64,000 nt of DNA from Vibrio thalassae (GCF_900089835.1 NZ_OANU01000029.1:1-64000); one strand, 5' to 3'. Shown: positions 11,769 to 21,264, counted from the stretch's first letter. A program made the numbers and translations. Notes: generated from the sequence alone by a model not told the origin.

Positions 11769-12455
11769 CTACCAAGGAAGAGGTTGACCGTCGAAGTTAA
11801 TAAACTGACCAGAGTGGGCCGTGTCGGCGTTTTCGATAACCTTGAACAAGCCAGATGCTGACTCTGTGGTTGAGATAAGCGCATTTGGCCCGCCCATTTC
11901 GGTTTCCACCCAACCCGGATGTAAGGCTAACACTATGATGCCTTCTTGGCTTAAATCGTTACTCAAACTCTTAACCACTGAATTTAGGGCGGCTTTCGAG
12001 GAACGATAGATGTATCCGCCACCAGACGTATTTTCTGTCATGCTACCGACCTTAGAAGATAAACAAGCGACCTTCTTAACCGCAGAGCGTTGAATTTTGG
12101 GATACAGCGCTTCTACTAATTTAAGTGGAGCGATGGTGTTTATCTCTAATACTTTGCGCCATTCATTGATGTCTGTATTACCGAAACCGTAGCCTTTAGG
12201 GCCATAATAGCCAGCGTTATTGATCACAATATCCAGGTTTGGTAGTTGTGCGACGAGTTGTGGGTAGGTCTGATAGTCGGTGACATCAAAGCAGTACGTG
12301 GTCAGATTTGATTCACTGACTTCTAACAACAACAGCTCTCTCGCGCTGCTGGCACTTCGATAAGTCGCATGAACTTGATAGCCTGATTGAAGGTATCTTT
12401 TGGTAAGAGCTAGCCCAATGCCTCGATTTGCCCCTGTAATGAATACGGTTTTCAT
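11769..12455 (-). CDS. short-chain dehydrogenase/reductase
   Basis: This 228-residue classical SDR has the cofactor loop TGANRGIG, the NNAG motif (VINNAGYYG), a serine in CLSSKVGS, and YRSSKAALN carrying the catalytic Tyr and Lys. It resembles the C-factor/sniffer branch of SDRs, whose substrates are mostly unknown. The start is MKTVFITGA at 12455, preceded by AGGAAG. The longer frame would overlap the divergent deacetylase gene. The two genes are transcribed apart from a gap of only 54 bp. Confidence 0.85.
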   Translation of the reverse strand: MKTVFITGANRGIGLALTKRYLQSGYQVHATYRSASSARELLLLEVSESNLTTYCFDVTDYQTYPQLVAQLPNLDIVINNAGYYGPKGYGFGNTDINEWRKVLEINTIAPLKLVEALYPKIQRSAVKKVACLSSKVGSMTENTSGGGYIYRSSKAALNSVVKSLSNDLSQEGIIVLALHPGWVETEMGGPNALISTTESASGLFKVIENADTAHSGQFINFDGQPLPW

Positions 12456-12509
12456 ATGCGCTTCCTGACGATAAGATGCCTCTATTATAAATGAAAACCA
12501 GAGTGTCTG

Positions 12510-13439
12510 ATGCACAACAACGTTGTTCCTTTGATTTATCATCCTATCTATTCGGAGTTACCGTTGCCGGAAGGACATCGTTATCCTATCAACAAATACC
12601 GTTTGCTGTATGAAGAGGTTGAGCGAAAGTATTTACGCTTGGCTGAATCCCCTTTTGTCATAAAAACACCTAGCCCGTTAACGGTAGAGCAAGTGCAGCA
12701 GGTTCACTGTAAAGACTACGTCGAAGGTTTGCTCACAGGCAACTTACCTGCTGCTAAGATAAGAAGAATAGGCTTTCCGTGGACAGAACAGCTTATTCAA
12801 CGCACACTGACCTCAGCGGGTGGAACGTGTTTAGCTGTGCAGCAAGCAATGGAGTATGGGTTAGCGATTCACCTAAGTGGCGGTTATCACCATGCCCATT
12901 ACGATTTTGGTAGCGGTTTTTGCTTGTTCAATGACCTCATTATTGCCGCACAAAATGCTCTAGAGCAGGGAGCAGAAAAAGTACTGATTGTTGATAGTGA
13001 CGTTCATCATGGTGATGGGAGTGCGACCCTAGCTTCAGGTACTGATCAAATAGTGACCCTATCACTTCATTGCGATAAGAACTTTCCAGCACGCAAACCG
13101 TTTTCTGATATGGATGTGCCTTTAAGTCGCGGTGCGGGTGACCAAGAGTTCTTAGCAAGTTTCAAACAAGTGGTTGAACTGGCAGTGAGGCTGCATCAAC
13201 CCGATCTTATTATTTATGATGCGGGTGTAGATATTCACGAAGACGATGAACTTGGCTATTTAAACGTGAGCTTGGATGGAGTCCGCCAGCGAGACTTATG
13301 GATGCTGGACTACTGCCAGAGTGAAACTGTTCCTCTAGCATGCGTCGTTGGTGGCGGATATCGAACAGAGCATAGTGACTTGATTCCGATTCATATGTCA
13401 CTTATCGACGCGGCATATCAGCAAAGGAGTGGAAAATGA
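12510..13439 (+). CDS. histone deacetylase-family (AcuC-like) zinc amidohydrolase
   Basis: The 309-residue protein belongs to the arginase/deacetylase fold. Family motifs are in order: HLSGGYHHAHYDFGSGFC with the catalytic His pair, DSDVHHGDGSA with the zinc Asp and His, and YDAGVDIHEDD with the third zinc ligand. Bacterial members remove acetyl groups from small molecules or proteins; the substrate here is unknown. The stop overlaps the start of the Nudix gene (ATGA), so the two are translationally coupled and probably work on related metabolites. Confidence 0.85.
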   Translation: MHNNVVPLIYHPIYSELPLPEGHRYPINKYRLLYEEVERKYLRLAESPFVIKTPSPLTVEQVQQVHCKDYVEGLLTGNLPAAKIRRIGFPWTEQLIQRTLTSAGGTCLAVQQAMEYGLAIHLSGGYHHAHYDFGSGFCLFNDLIIAAQNALEQGAEKVLIVDSDVHHGDGSATLASGTDQIVTLSLHCDKNFPARKPFSDMDVPLSRGAGDQEFLASFKQVVELAVRLHQPDLIIYDAGVDIHEDDELGYLNVSLDGVRQRDLWMLDYCQSETVPLACVVGGGYRTEHSDLIPIHMSLIDAAYQQRSGK

Positions 13440-13924
13440 AGCACAGGATAAGAGCAGCGGGCATTGCCTTACAAGATAATAAGATATTGATGCTTCGGGT
13501 GCGCGACCAATATTCAGGGGAATATTGGATACCACCCGGCGGTGGTCTTGAGGATTCGGATGTGTCTTCTAAACAAGCGTTAGTGCGAGAATGTCGCGAA
13601 GAAACGGGGCTAGATGTGACTGTCGGGCCTTTGCTGTGTGTGCGGGAGTTCCATGAAATCTCGACTGATCGCTACCATGTTGAACTGTTTTATTTGTTAG
13701 AGTCATGGAGTGGCACACTGTCTTTAGACAACTTAGCAGGGCTAAATGACTCGGAGTATATTCAGCAAGTCGCCTGGGTAGATATTGAAGCGCTCAATCA
13801 ATACAAAGTCTTTCCTGCCGATATTGCATCTACGATACTTCCACTTATTAAAACTGAGCAGTTTGCGACACATCTAGGAAGCTACGTTCAAGGCAGCAAT
13901 GACGATGTGAACTATCTAGACTAA
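13436..13924 (+). CDS. Nudix hydrolase with atypical Nudix box
   Basis: The 162-residue protein has a Nudix fold opening RIRAAGIALQDNKILMLRVR. The Nudix box reads GGGLEDSDVSSKQALVRECREETGL when split as GGGLEDSDVSSK and QALVRECREETGL. The metal-binding REcrEETG end is intact, but one extra residue lies between the glycine end and the REXXEE end, and the usual Glu between them is Asp. Its start overlaps the deacetylase stop. It should hydrolyse a nucleoside diphosphate linked to another moiety; the substrate is unknown. Confidence 0.82.
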   Translation: MKHRIRAAGIALQDNKILMLRVRDQYSGEYWIPPGGGLEDSDVSSKQALVRECREETGLDVTVGPLLCVREFHEISTDRYHVELFYLLESWSGTLSLDNLAGLNDSEYIQQVAWVDIEALNQYKVFPADIASTILPLIKTEQFATHLGSYVQGSNDDVNYLD

Positions 13925-14110
13925 AGTTGGTGATGACAAAGCGGAGTGAGATGTAACGCAACGTGAAGAACGAGATTGTGTGGTGGATAAGTTATTAAGG
14001 ACGCATTGAATAGCGCCCTTAATGACCAGAGATTTGAATATAAGTTGTCGTAGATTAAACGCAATAACCTCTGTATGATGCACGGCCACAACGACTGACG
14101 AGTACCTGCG

Positions 14111-14299
14111 ATGAACCGTAAGAAAAAAATCAACCAGATCCATAAAGCGCGAATGAAAAAAGCGAACGCTAAAAAGAATGGCGCAGGGAAGAATAAACCG
14201 CGTTATATTTCTAAAGCAGAACGTGCCAAGATGGAAGCGGAGCAGGAAATTCAGAGCAGTGATACCTTAGAGGTTGCAGAGCAAAGTTCAGTCTCTTGA
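14111..14299 (+). CDS. DUF2986-family small basic protein
   Basis: This 62-residue, lysine-rich protein opens MNRKKKINQIHKARMKKANA and contains NKPRYISKAERAKMEAEQE, which I recognise as the DUF2986 pattern found in Vibrio and Shewanella. The function is unknown. The basic N-terminal half suggests nucleic-acid or ribosome contact, but that is inference. It is a single gene. Its ribosome site is weak. Confidence 0.72.
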   Translation: MNRKKKINQIHKARMKKANAKKNGAGKNKPRYISKAERAKMEAEQEIQSSDTLEVAEQSSVS

Positions 14300-14528
14300 A
14301 CACAGATAGCCTAAACAGTCATTCATAGTGGTGAGTGACTGTCATTACCTCAAAAGCCACTGCGATTTATTCGTTAGGTAGCCAACCTGATGATGTGCTC
14401 ATCCCAATATACTTGCCTTTAGCTTAAAGATTCCCCTCTACCTAAATATTCCTCTCACACAGAACAGAATAATGATATTAAACGAGAAGCGATGTAGTCA
14501 CTATTTGTGGTTTCAGTGTTATTTTTAT

Positions 14529-14822
14529 CTAGTTAGGAGAACTACTTAATGGTTGAAAGGTATTCTTGCTGAATTGCCCCCTAACATCGATGATCACATC
14601 ATCAAGAGTGGGCTTAAAATCCTTAAAGTGAACTGTAGAGGGGAGAGTGTGGATGGTAGGGTGTAGTTTTGCGATTAAAGCAGCATTGCGTGAGACAGCA
14701 ATAGCACGTTCTTTTGCACACAAAGATATTTTTACGTCAAAGGGGAAGTCCTTGCTTCTTAAGTATTTAGGGAAGCATAGACGAGTGTAGTAAGTGCCGG
14801 ATGGCGATTTGAGTAAGTACAT
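14529..14822 (-). pseudogene. tyrosine-recombinase (integrase) N-terminal fragment
   Basis: Starting at ATG 14822, the 97 residues MYLLKSPSGTYYTRLCFPKY... resemble the N-terminal domain of phage-type integrases in vibrios, including FPFDVKISLCAKERAIA. The frame then stops; the catalytic domain with its R-H-R-Y residues is absent. It lies about 90 bp downstream of a tRNA-Ser gene, and integrases commonly use tRNA genes as attachment sites. It is most likely the stump of an excised or decayed element. I found no copy of the tRNA 3' end beyond it. Confidence 0.6.
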
Positions 14823-14867
14823 TGTCTCAGTCAATCCTATTTTGATTGAGCAAGTGCACCTAGATAC

Positions 14868-14898
14868 AAAAAAACCGTTGATAATCAACGGCTTTTTT
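14868..14898. terminator. terminator after tRNA-Ser (bidirectional)
   Basis: CCGTTG and CAACGG (14875-14891) flank ATAAT, with A-runs and T-runs on both sides so that it can work on both strands. Confidence 0.7.
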
Positions 14899-14908
14899 GT
14901 TTTGAATG

Positions 14909-14999
14909 TGGCGGAGAGATAGGGATTTGAACCCTAGATACGCTATTAACGTATGCCGGTTTTCAAGACCGGTGCTTTCAACCACTCAGCCATCTCTCC
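14909..14999 (-). tRNA. tRNA-Ser (anticodon TGA)
   Basis: On the minus strand this 91-nt gene begins GGAGAGATGGCTGAGTGGTT, has the anticodon loop CTTGAAA within CCGGTCTTGAAAACCGG, a long serine-type variable arm, the T-loop GGTTCAAATCC, and an encoded CCA end. The size and variable arm identify a class II tRNA. Confidence 0.95.
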
Positions 15000-15125
15000 G
15001 TGTTGATGCGCATAATAATGGGCATCTTACTGTTTGTAAACCCTTATTTTAACTGTTTGCTGCAATTATAAGCATTTGAATTAAAAATTAGGATTGGGTG
15101 TCTATAAACTAAACATTTCTTTAGT

Positions 15126-15154
15126 AAAAAGCCCCTAGTCGTAACTAGGGGCTT
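15126..15154 (-). terminator. terminator of tRNA-Pro
   Basis: AAGCCCCTAG and CTAGGGGCTT flank a 6-nt loop, followed on the minus strand by a T-run. Confidence 0.75.
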
Positions 15155-15159
15155 GAATA

Positions 15160-15236
15160 TGGTCGGACTGACTGGATTTGAACCAGCGACCCCCGACACC
15201 CCATGACGGTGCGCTACCAAGCTGCGCTACAGTCCG
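15160..15236 (-). tRNA. tRNA-Pro (anticodon GGG)
   Basis: This 77-nt gene on the minus strand begins CGGACTGTAGCGCAGCTTGG. The anticodon arm CCGTCATGGGGTGTCGG resembles the E. coli GGG-anticodon proline tRNA. The T-arm GGTTCAAATCC and the encoded CCA are present. Confidence 0.93.
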
Positions 15237-15299
15237 ATGGGATTAATCTAAACCAGTCGATTTTGTAGGTCAAGAGCTATTAAGCATTAAATACTTGAT

Positions 15300-17123
15300 T
15301 TACTGACTTTTTGCGTAAAAACGCTGCAGTTCAGTAAAACCTTGCATAAGTATCGGTAGTTTTGGATTTTTGTCGTCAAGTATTCGATAGTTATGATCAT
15401 ACAAACTGTAGTTACCAAACTTATCGACTACTGTTGTGTCTGTTGTGGTAATTAGGGCTAACTCGCGCGTATCACCAGCGATAATCCATTGGCGCTTGCG
15501 CTCATCGAAGAGGTTACGGCCGCTACTGTAGCTTTTAACATTGGTTGATACGCCACTCAAGTCTTGCATGATAGTGCCGGTCAGATCTAAATGGCTTGTC
15601 ATATGTGTATAGTCAGCGGCTAACTTGCCAGGCCAGTGAATCACCATAGGGACGCGCAGTTGATATTGGCTATAGTTGCTATTCGAGCCCCAACTGCGAG
15701 TCTTAGTCTCGTTAAACTCAATACCGTGGTTTGATGTAAGAACAACAACGGTATTTTTCATTAAACCTTGATCAGCAAGAGTTTGCAGTATCTTGGCAAA
15801 CTCGCTATCGGCTGCTGTCGCAGCCGCAGAGTAGGCTGCTACAAACTGCTGTTCGGCAGATAGGTCTGAGCCTTTAGGCTGATACGCATCAAAGTTATCT
15901 ACGGTCGTTAGCTCAATATAGCTGAACCATGGTTGTCCTTTGCCAGACTGGATGTCTTTTTGCCAGCGTTCAATTGCGGTGTTGTCCGACACGACAGTAG
16001 GCACTGTTTCACCTTCAGCGGCGACCGTTAAATCCACCATAGGGTAGTTACGGAAAATAGTGTCGCTATAAAGGTCATCTGTGAAATTGTCGCCACTGTA
16101 TAGCTTGAAGCTATAACCTTGGTCTCGCAAAATTGACATAAACAGTGGATTTGTCCCTTGTGCTTTGATGCTACTAGCGTAGCTACTAGGGAGACCATAC
16201 ATCAAACCGAATACCCCAAAGTCATCGTTGCTTGAGCTATAGTGGTTTGTGAAATTTAGATTATTTAAAGCAAAGCCATAGCTTACAGGCATAGTTTGTG
16301 CCGTTAGCATATCGCTTCGCAAATTATTAATGCTGACAATCAGTACATTTAAGTTTTCCGAGCGGCGATTAAATTCGATTTCAGTTAACGGATAGCTAAC
16401 CAGGTCGACGGCGCCTTCGTTGTCTTTCAGTTTCTTTAGGTATTCTTCGCGGTCCAGAAGACCATGTTTTTCCATAAATGACTTGGCTGTCATTGGATAT
16501 GACAGCGGGAAATTCGCTTTCTGTACCGTTACTGGATTATAAAAATAAGCATCCGCCCAAATGAAGATCAGATGACTAGAGATAAAACAAAGGAAGAATA
16601 CGGCCGCTAGTGGTCGCCCCACATGTTTATGAGAAAGTTTACGCTGTTTTTTCCACACCCATTCAGATAGCGCTAATTGGGCGAGAAAGATCGGAGGTAA
16701 AAGGATAAATAAGTGTTGCAGATCGGCGCTGACCGTCGTGCTTTCATCGTTAAAGAGTAAGTCCCAGACAACAGGGGACAAGTGCAAGTTGATAGACTGA
16801 TAGGCTTGCGCATCGATCAGTAATACCGTGAGACCAAATGTCGCAAAACAAACGGCCAGTAGGCGAAATAACTTACGTGATGGGACAATAAAGGTCAGAG
16901 GGAAGAGTACCAGAAGGTACAAAGCGAAAACCAAAAAACCGAAATGACCAATCCATGAGGTGAGCAGATAGAGCTGTCCCAACAAGGTATCTGGCCAAGG
17001 TGATGCCGCAATATAACGTGTGCCAACCAACATAGCTGCGATAATATTGAAGAACGCAAACCAATGTCCCCAACCAACCAGCCGTGAGACTCGTTCACCA
17101 TATGAATTTTCGCTATCTACCAT
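15300..17123 (-). CDS. yejM: inner-membrane protein YejM (PbgA/LapC), sulfatase-like
   Basis: This 607-residue protein has five predicted N-terminal membrane helices within about residues 15-200 and a periplasmic alkaline-phosphatase/sulfatase-like domain. In E. coli, YejM (586 aa) senses lipopolysaccharide in the inner membrane and controls LpxC turnover through LapB. The domain keeps VSINNLRSDML and TSNHGIEFNETK, but the position of the sulfatase catalytic residue (INNLRSD) has no Cys or Ser modification site, in keeping with a signalling rather than enzymatic role. It is downstream of yejL in a two-gene operon with a 26-bp gap. Confidence 0.9.
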   Translation of the reverse strand: MVDSENSYGERVSRLVGWGHWFAFFNIIAAMLVGTRYIAASPWPDTLLGQLYLLTSWIGHFGFLVFALYLLVLFPLTFIVPSRKLFRLLAVCFATFGLTVLLIDAQAYQSINLHLSPVVWDLLFNDESTTVSADLQHLFILLPPIFLAQLALSEWVWKKQRKLSHKHVGRPLAAVFFLCFISSHLIFIWADAYFYNPVTVQKANFPLSYPMTAKSFMEKHGLLDREEYLKKLKDNEGAVDLVSYPLTEIEFNRRSENLNVLIVSINNLRSDMLTAQTMPVSYGFALNNLNFTNHYSSSNDDFGVFGLMYGLPSSYASSIKAQGTNPLFMSILRDQGYSFKLYSGDNFTDDLYSDTIFRNYPMVDLTVAAEGETVPTVVSDNTAIERWQKDIQSGKGQPWFSYIELTTVDNFDAYQPKGSDLSAEQQFVAAYSAAATAADSEFAKILQTLADQGLMKNTVVVLTSNHGIEFNETKTRSWGSNSNYSQYQLRVPMVIHWPGKLAADYTHMTSHLDLTGTIMQDLSGVSTNVKSYSSGRNLFDERKRQWIIAGDTRELALITTTDTTVVDKFGNYSLYDHNYRILDDKNPKLPILMQGFTELQRFYAKSQ

Positions 17124-17149
17124 CTGCCGCTTTTTCTATCCGTTGTTGA

Positions 17150-17377
17150 TTAGTGTTGGTCTTTGGTTTCTAGTGAAGAAATCAGAGCCTTAGAGAATTT
17201 TTCCGCAATTGCTTGGCGTTGTGAAGGAGCAACGTTCTGATTTAAGACATTGGTTGCGATATTGCCTGCAATCATAAGTGAAAGTTCTGCTCCAGCGCCA
17301 TGCTTGTCTAGCACTGCTGCAATTTCAGAAAGGATATCTTCAACTTGTTGATCGGTATATTTAGATGTAATTGGCAT
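17150..17377 (-). CDS. yejL: YejL family protein (DUF1414)
   Basis: This 75-residue helical protein reads [20 protein letters not shown], typical of YejL. The function is unknown. It is conserved upstream of yejM and divergent from yejK, exactly as here. AGAG lies before ATG 17377. Confidence 0.9.
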   Translation of the reverse strand: MPITSKYTDQQVEDILSEIAAVLDKHGAGAELSLMIAGNIATNVLNQNVAPSQRQAIAEKFSKALISSLETKDQH

Positions 17378-17461
17378 AAAGACTCTGCTAATGATAATGA
17401 AAGCGGCTTATGATACCCTACTCTGCATCACAAACGAAACAGCAACGATAATAATTTCACT

Positions 17462-18460
17462 ATGAGTTTGAACCTATCTAACGTTATTTTACACCAGTTA
17501 GCGATAAATGAGCAGGAAGAACTGATTGTTCATTACCGTGAGGCGCTATTACCTAACGATCATTCCACGGAAAGCCTAGTTGCTGAGCTCCATAGAGTCT
17601 TTAATTCGAAAGCAGGAAAAGGGTTTGGTTCCTTTACTCAAGAAAGTGACTTCCAGATTTGGTTGAATGAATTGCTAAAAAGCGACAAAGACTTTTACAC
17701 TTTTTCTCAAGACAGCGCTGAGCGACTAAAAACCGAGCTGGCAAAGTACCCATTTGCGGAAGCTGGGACTTTGGTCATGGCGCAATATCAATCGTTGGCA
17801 ACGGACTATCTCTTCATCGGTTTGCTACCCTCGTACAATAGCCTACAGATCACTGAAGGGTTAAATATTGGATCTATTGATTATCTAGACATTGCCAAAA
17901 TGGACATCGCGGCAAGAATTGATTTAACCAGTTATGATATAGATAAGAGTTCAAATCGTTACCTTACTTACATTAAAGGGCGTGTTGGCCGTAAAGTCTC
18001 TGACTTTTTCCTCGATTTCTTGCAGGCACAAGTTGGTCTTGATACCAAACAACAAAACACGATATTGATGCAAGCGGTTGAAGATTACTGTGCGGATGCC
18101 CAATTAGATAAAGACGAAACCGTCAGTTACAAAAAGCAGGTATTTGATTACTGTAGCGACCAATTGAAATCCGGTGATGAGGTTCAAATTAGAGAACTTT
18201 CTGGCGAGTTACCGAGTAATGAAGGAACCAGCTTTCTAGATTACACTCAAGAGCAAGGCTATGGTCTTGAAGAGAGTTTCCCTGCAGATCGCTCCACGGT
18301 TCGTAAGTTGACAAAATACGTGGGCGCGGGTGGTGGGCTGAACCTAAGCTTTGACAGCTTGTTGCTCGGTGAGCGAGTATTTTATGATCCAGAAACCGAC
18401 ACGCTGACGATTAAGGGAACGCCTCCTAATCTCAGAGATCAGCTGACTAGAAATCGATAA
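17462..18460 (+). CDS. yejK: nucleoid-associated protein YejK (NdpA)
   Basis: This 332-residue protein of the 37-kDa nucleoid-associated family (E. coli YejK is 335 aa) opens MSLNLSNVILHQLAINEQEE. It contains the family's IKGRVGRKVSDFFLDFL block. It binds DNA and, in E. coli, interacts with topoisomerases. Transcription is divergent from yejL-yejM with an 84-bp gap. A terminator follows. Confidence 0.92.
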   Translation: MSLNLSNVILHQLAINEQEELIVHYREALLPNDHSTESLVAELHRVFNSKAGKGFGSFTQESDFQIWLNELLKSDKDFYTFSQDSAERLKTELAKYPFAEAGTLVMAQYQSLATDYLFIGLLPSYNSLQITEGLNIGSIDYLDIAKMDIAARIDLTSYDIDKSSNRYLTYIKGRVGRKVSDFFLDFLQAQVGLDTKQQNTILMQAVEDYCADAQLDKDETVSYKKQVFDYCSDQLKSGDEVQIRELSGELPSNEGTSFLDYTQEQGYGLEESFPADRSTVRKLTKYVGAGGGLNLSFDSLLLGERVFYDPETDTLTIKGTPPNLRDQLTRNR

Positions 18461-18468
18461 AATTACAA

Positions 18469-18496
18469 AAGCGCTGTCGAATACAGCGCTTTTTTG
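18469..18496 (+). terminator. terminator of yejK
   Basis: AAAGCGCTGT and ACAGCGCTTT flank CGAAT, followed by a T-run. Confidence 0.85.
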
Positions 18497-18714
18497 ATCG
18501 AAAAGGCCGCCAAGCAATGTACTTCAATTCGAAGAATCATCTACGAACTGCTGCTAGGGTTATATTGGCTAAAGGATGAGAATAGCGCGGTCCTGCGCTC
18601 TAAGAAAGGAACGAGTTGATTTCCGCGAATGTACAGTCAGTTAAAGAGAAGTTTGGATTTTGGCAGTATAATAACGTCGTTATGCATATTACCCTAATAT
18701 CAGAGGCTTACTTG

Positions 18715-19917
18715 ATGAACGCATTGCGCACTTTTCGCAATTTCCTTTTAATGACAGTATCGGTTGTTCTTTCCGGTTGTTCCCTTCTTGAAGTTCAACT
18801 AGATAGTCAAACCATCCCTTTAACCAAACAAGAATTGAATATGCGTTTAATGACTCGCGAATACAGTCGTGAGTTTTTTAGCCAAGTAGAATCGGCAGCC
18901 GATTCAATTTCAGCCCAATATCCAGAAACTGATGTGATAAACCAATCCTACGTATTGTTGTGGAAGATTCATGCCGAAGAAGGGTTGCAGCAAGCGGCGT
19001 ATCAAGTATCACCGACAGCGGGGCTGATCGACTCTTGGGTGTTTACTGTCCAAATGAAGAACTTCTTTAAGGACGGCAAAGGGCAGACTTTGTTTATAGG
19101 CGATGAAGCGAAGGACGTGTCTCAGAAGCTCAATGACGAGATCGAACAATTGGCCAAGTCACTGTTTAAAGGTAACCGCTATAAAAGCAGTAAAGAGTTT
19201 GTTGAAAAGTTTGCGGCTTTACATCCATTTGACAATCTTACCTTTTCTCGAACACCGGCGTATCGTGAATGGCTAAAAGCGCAGGGAATTGATGAAAGTG
19301 AAGTGACGACAACGCTAGGAACTATGCCGGAGGCGTTATCGGATGTCTCGGATCGACTTTCTTTAATGTCAGAACAAACACCGAAGTTAATGACATGGAA
19401 AGCGCAGTTGATCGCGTTAAATAGTAATGTAAACGGTGAGGACATTAGAGGCGCTATCCAAAGCTTTCAAATGAGCGCAGACGCGTTCCAAGACTTTGTT
19501 AAGAATAACCCTGAGTATATGCGTGATCTTGCACAGCAAATGGCGATTGAGTTACAGCCATTGTTGAATGATCTTGATGCCAAAACACAGGATAAACTGA
19601 CCCAGCTAAGCGCTGAAAGACAAGCTCTGGATGACATGGTAGCGCGAGAGCGAGACGAGCTGGTTAAGATGGTGGAACGCGAACGTAAAGAGATCGCCGT
19701 AATTGTCAACCAAGAGCGTGAACTGTTTGCTCAAGACCTAGATAAGATTTCTCAAGATGTTGTGACACTAGCTATAGATAAGCTCATTCAGCTAGTTAAG
19801 AGTACAATTGTGTACTTTATCTTGTTTATTTTAGTGATCTTTTTTGCTCCTTTAGGGCTTGGTTATATCCTTGGTAAGAAGGTTCAAGCGAGAAAAGAGA
19901 TAAAAACAAGCGCATAG
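18715..19917 (+). CDS. lipoprotein with coiled coil and C-terminal membrane helix
   Basis: The 400-residue protein starts at ATG 18715 (AGAGG upstream) with a lipoprotein signal peptide ending in LSGC, so Cys22 would be acylated. Serine follows the cysteine, which favours sorting to the outer membrane. Residues of about 280-355 form a strongly charged coiled coil (MVARERDELVKMVERERKEI). Near 362-385 there is a membrane helix (STIVYFILFILVIFFAPLGL), then a short basic tail. The family is conserved in vibrios as far as I recall but has no firm function. Lipid anchor at one end and helix at the other suggests a link across the periplasm. Confidence 0.75.
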   Translation: MNALRTFRNFLLMTVSVVLSGCSLLEVQLDSQTIPLTKQELNMRLMTREYSREFFSQVESAADSISAQYPETDVINQSYVLLWKIHAEEGLQQAAYQVSPTAGLIDSWVFTVQMKNFFKDGKGQTLFIGDEAKDVSQKLNDEIEQLAKSLFKGNRYKSSKEFVEKFAALHPFDNLTFSRTPAYREWLKAQGIDESEVTTTLGTMPEALSDVSDRLSLMSEQTPKLMTWKAQLIALNSNVNGEDIRGAIQSFQMSADAFQDFVKNNPEYMRDLAQQMAIELQPLLNDLDAKTQDKLTQLSAERQALDDMVARERDELVKMVERERKEIAVIVNQERELFAQDLDKISQDVVTLAIDKLIQLVKSTIVYFILFILVIFFAPLGLGYILGKKVQARKEIKTSA

Positions 19918-19925
19918 AAAATATT

Positions 19926-19949
19926 AAGCCCCGAGTTGGGGCTTTTTTA
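19926..19949 (+). terminator. terminator of the lipoprotein gene
   Basis: AAGCCCC and GGGGCTT flank GAGTT, followed by a T-run. Confidence 0.85.
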
Positions 19950-20090
19950 CAACTTAACATTGAGATTTATACAAAACTGGTAGGGTTAGTTAAAAAAAGA
20001 CACACATATTGTTACTTAGCTCTTGTGTTATGCCTCGGAAAAATTTATAGATGGGGGAGCCTTTTTTAAATTCACACGGAGAGTAATTCA

Positions 20091-21209
20091 ATGAGAGTAG
20101 GTTTAGTTGGTTGGCGCGGCATGGTAGGTTCGGTATTGATGCAGCGTATGGTTGAAGAAAAAGACTTCGACGTCATTGAGCCAGTATTTTACAGTACCTC
20201 TCAAGTAGGTATTCCTGCCCCAAACTTTGGCAAAGATGCCGGTATGCTTCAAGATGCTTTTGACATTGAAAGTTTGAAACAACTTGATGCTGTTATTACC
20301 TGTCAAGGCGGTAGCTACACTGAGAAAGTCTATCCAGCATTACGCCAATCTGGTTGGAAAGGTTATTGGATTGATGCAGCTTCTACTCTTCGCATGGAAA
20401 AGGACTCCATCATTACCTTAGACCCTGTGAACTTGAGCCAAATTCAAGATGGTTTAGTCAAAGGAACCAACACCTTTGTTGGCGGTAACTGCACCGTTAG
20501 CTTGATGCTATTAGGACTCGGCGGTCTATATGAAAAAGGTTTGGTGGAATGGATGAGTGCCATGACCTATCAAGCAGCTTCAGGAGCAGGCGCACAAAAT
20601 ATGCGTGAGCTGATTTCACAAATGGGCGTTGTAAACGATGCTGTGTCCTCCGAGCTGGCGAATCCAGCAAGTTCTATCCTCGATATTGACCGTAAGGTTG
20701 CCGAGACGATTCGTTCTTCTTCTTTCCCTACGGACCAATTTGGTGTGCCTCTCGCTGGCTCTTTGATTCCGTGGATCGATGTAAAGCGCGATAATGGTCA
20801 AAGTAAGGAAGAGTGGAAAGCTGGTGTTGAGGCTAACAAGATCCTTGGTACTGATGGAAATCCAATCGCTATCGATGGTACCTGTGTGCGTATCGGTGCG
20901 ATGCGTTGTCATGCTCAAGCACTCACAATTAAGCTTAAGCAGGATGTGCCTATGGATGAGATTGAAGAGATCATAGCCACCCATAACGATTGGGTTAAAG
21001 TGATTCCTAACGAGCGTGATATTACCGCAGCGGAGCTAACCCCGGCTAAGGTAACAGGAACGATGTCTATCCCGGTTGGCCGTCTAAGAAAAATGGCAAT
21101 GGGTAACGACTTCCTAAACGCGTTTACTGTTGGTGACCAATTACTTTGGGGAGCGGCGGAACCATTGCGTCGTACATTACGCATTATTCTTGCAGAGAAA
21201 GCCTCTTAA
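20091..21209 (+). CDS. asd: aspartate-semialdehyde dehydrogenase
   Basis: This 372-residue enzyme reduces aspartyl phosphate to aspartate semialdehyde, the branch point to lysine, diaminopimelate, threonine and methionine. The NADP motif [17 protein letters not shown] is at the N-terminus. The catalytic cysteine is in [12 protein letters not shown] (about residue 135), and the later [18 protein letters not shown] block carries the active-site His. The 145-bp leader (19945-20090) is not long enough for a standard lysine riboswitch, and I see no such fold. GGAGAG lies before ATG 20091. A bidirectional terminator follows. Confidence 0.95.
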   Translation: MRVGLVGWRGMVGSVLMQRMVEEKDFDVIEPVFYSTSQVGIPAPNFGKDAGMLQDAFDIESLKQLDAVITCQGGSYTEKVYPALRQSGWKGYWIDAASTLRMEKDSIITLDPVNLSQIQDGLVKGTNTFVGGNCTVSLMLLGLGGLYEKGLVEWMSAMTYQAASGAGAQNMRELISQMGVVNDAVSSELANPASSILDIDRKVAETIRSSSFPTDQFGVPLAGSLIPWIDVKRDNGQSKEEWKAGVEANKILGTDGNPIAIDGTCVRIGAMRCHAQALTIKLKQDVPMDEIEEIIATHNDWVKVIPNERDITAAELTPAKVTGTMSIPVGRLRKMAMGNDFLNAFTVGDQLLWGAAEPLRRTLRIILAEKAS

Positions 21210-21238
21210 GCTCTCGTAAAAGGCAATAGACTGAATCT

Positions 21239-21264
21239 AAAAAGCCCTCATTTTGAGGGCTTTT
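21239..21264. terminator. bidirectional terminator
   Basis: AAAGCCCTCA and TGAGGGCTTT flank TTT between convergent asd and the potassium channel gene. Confidence 0.85.

Noticed and set aside
19945..20090. Lysine riboswitch before asd
   Set aside because: The leader is too short and I could not find the conserved junction elements.
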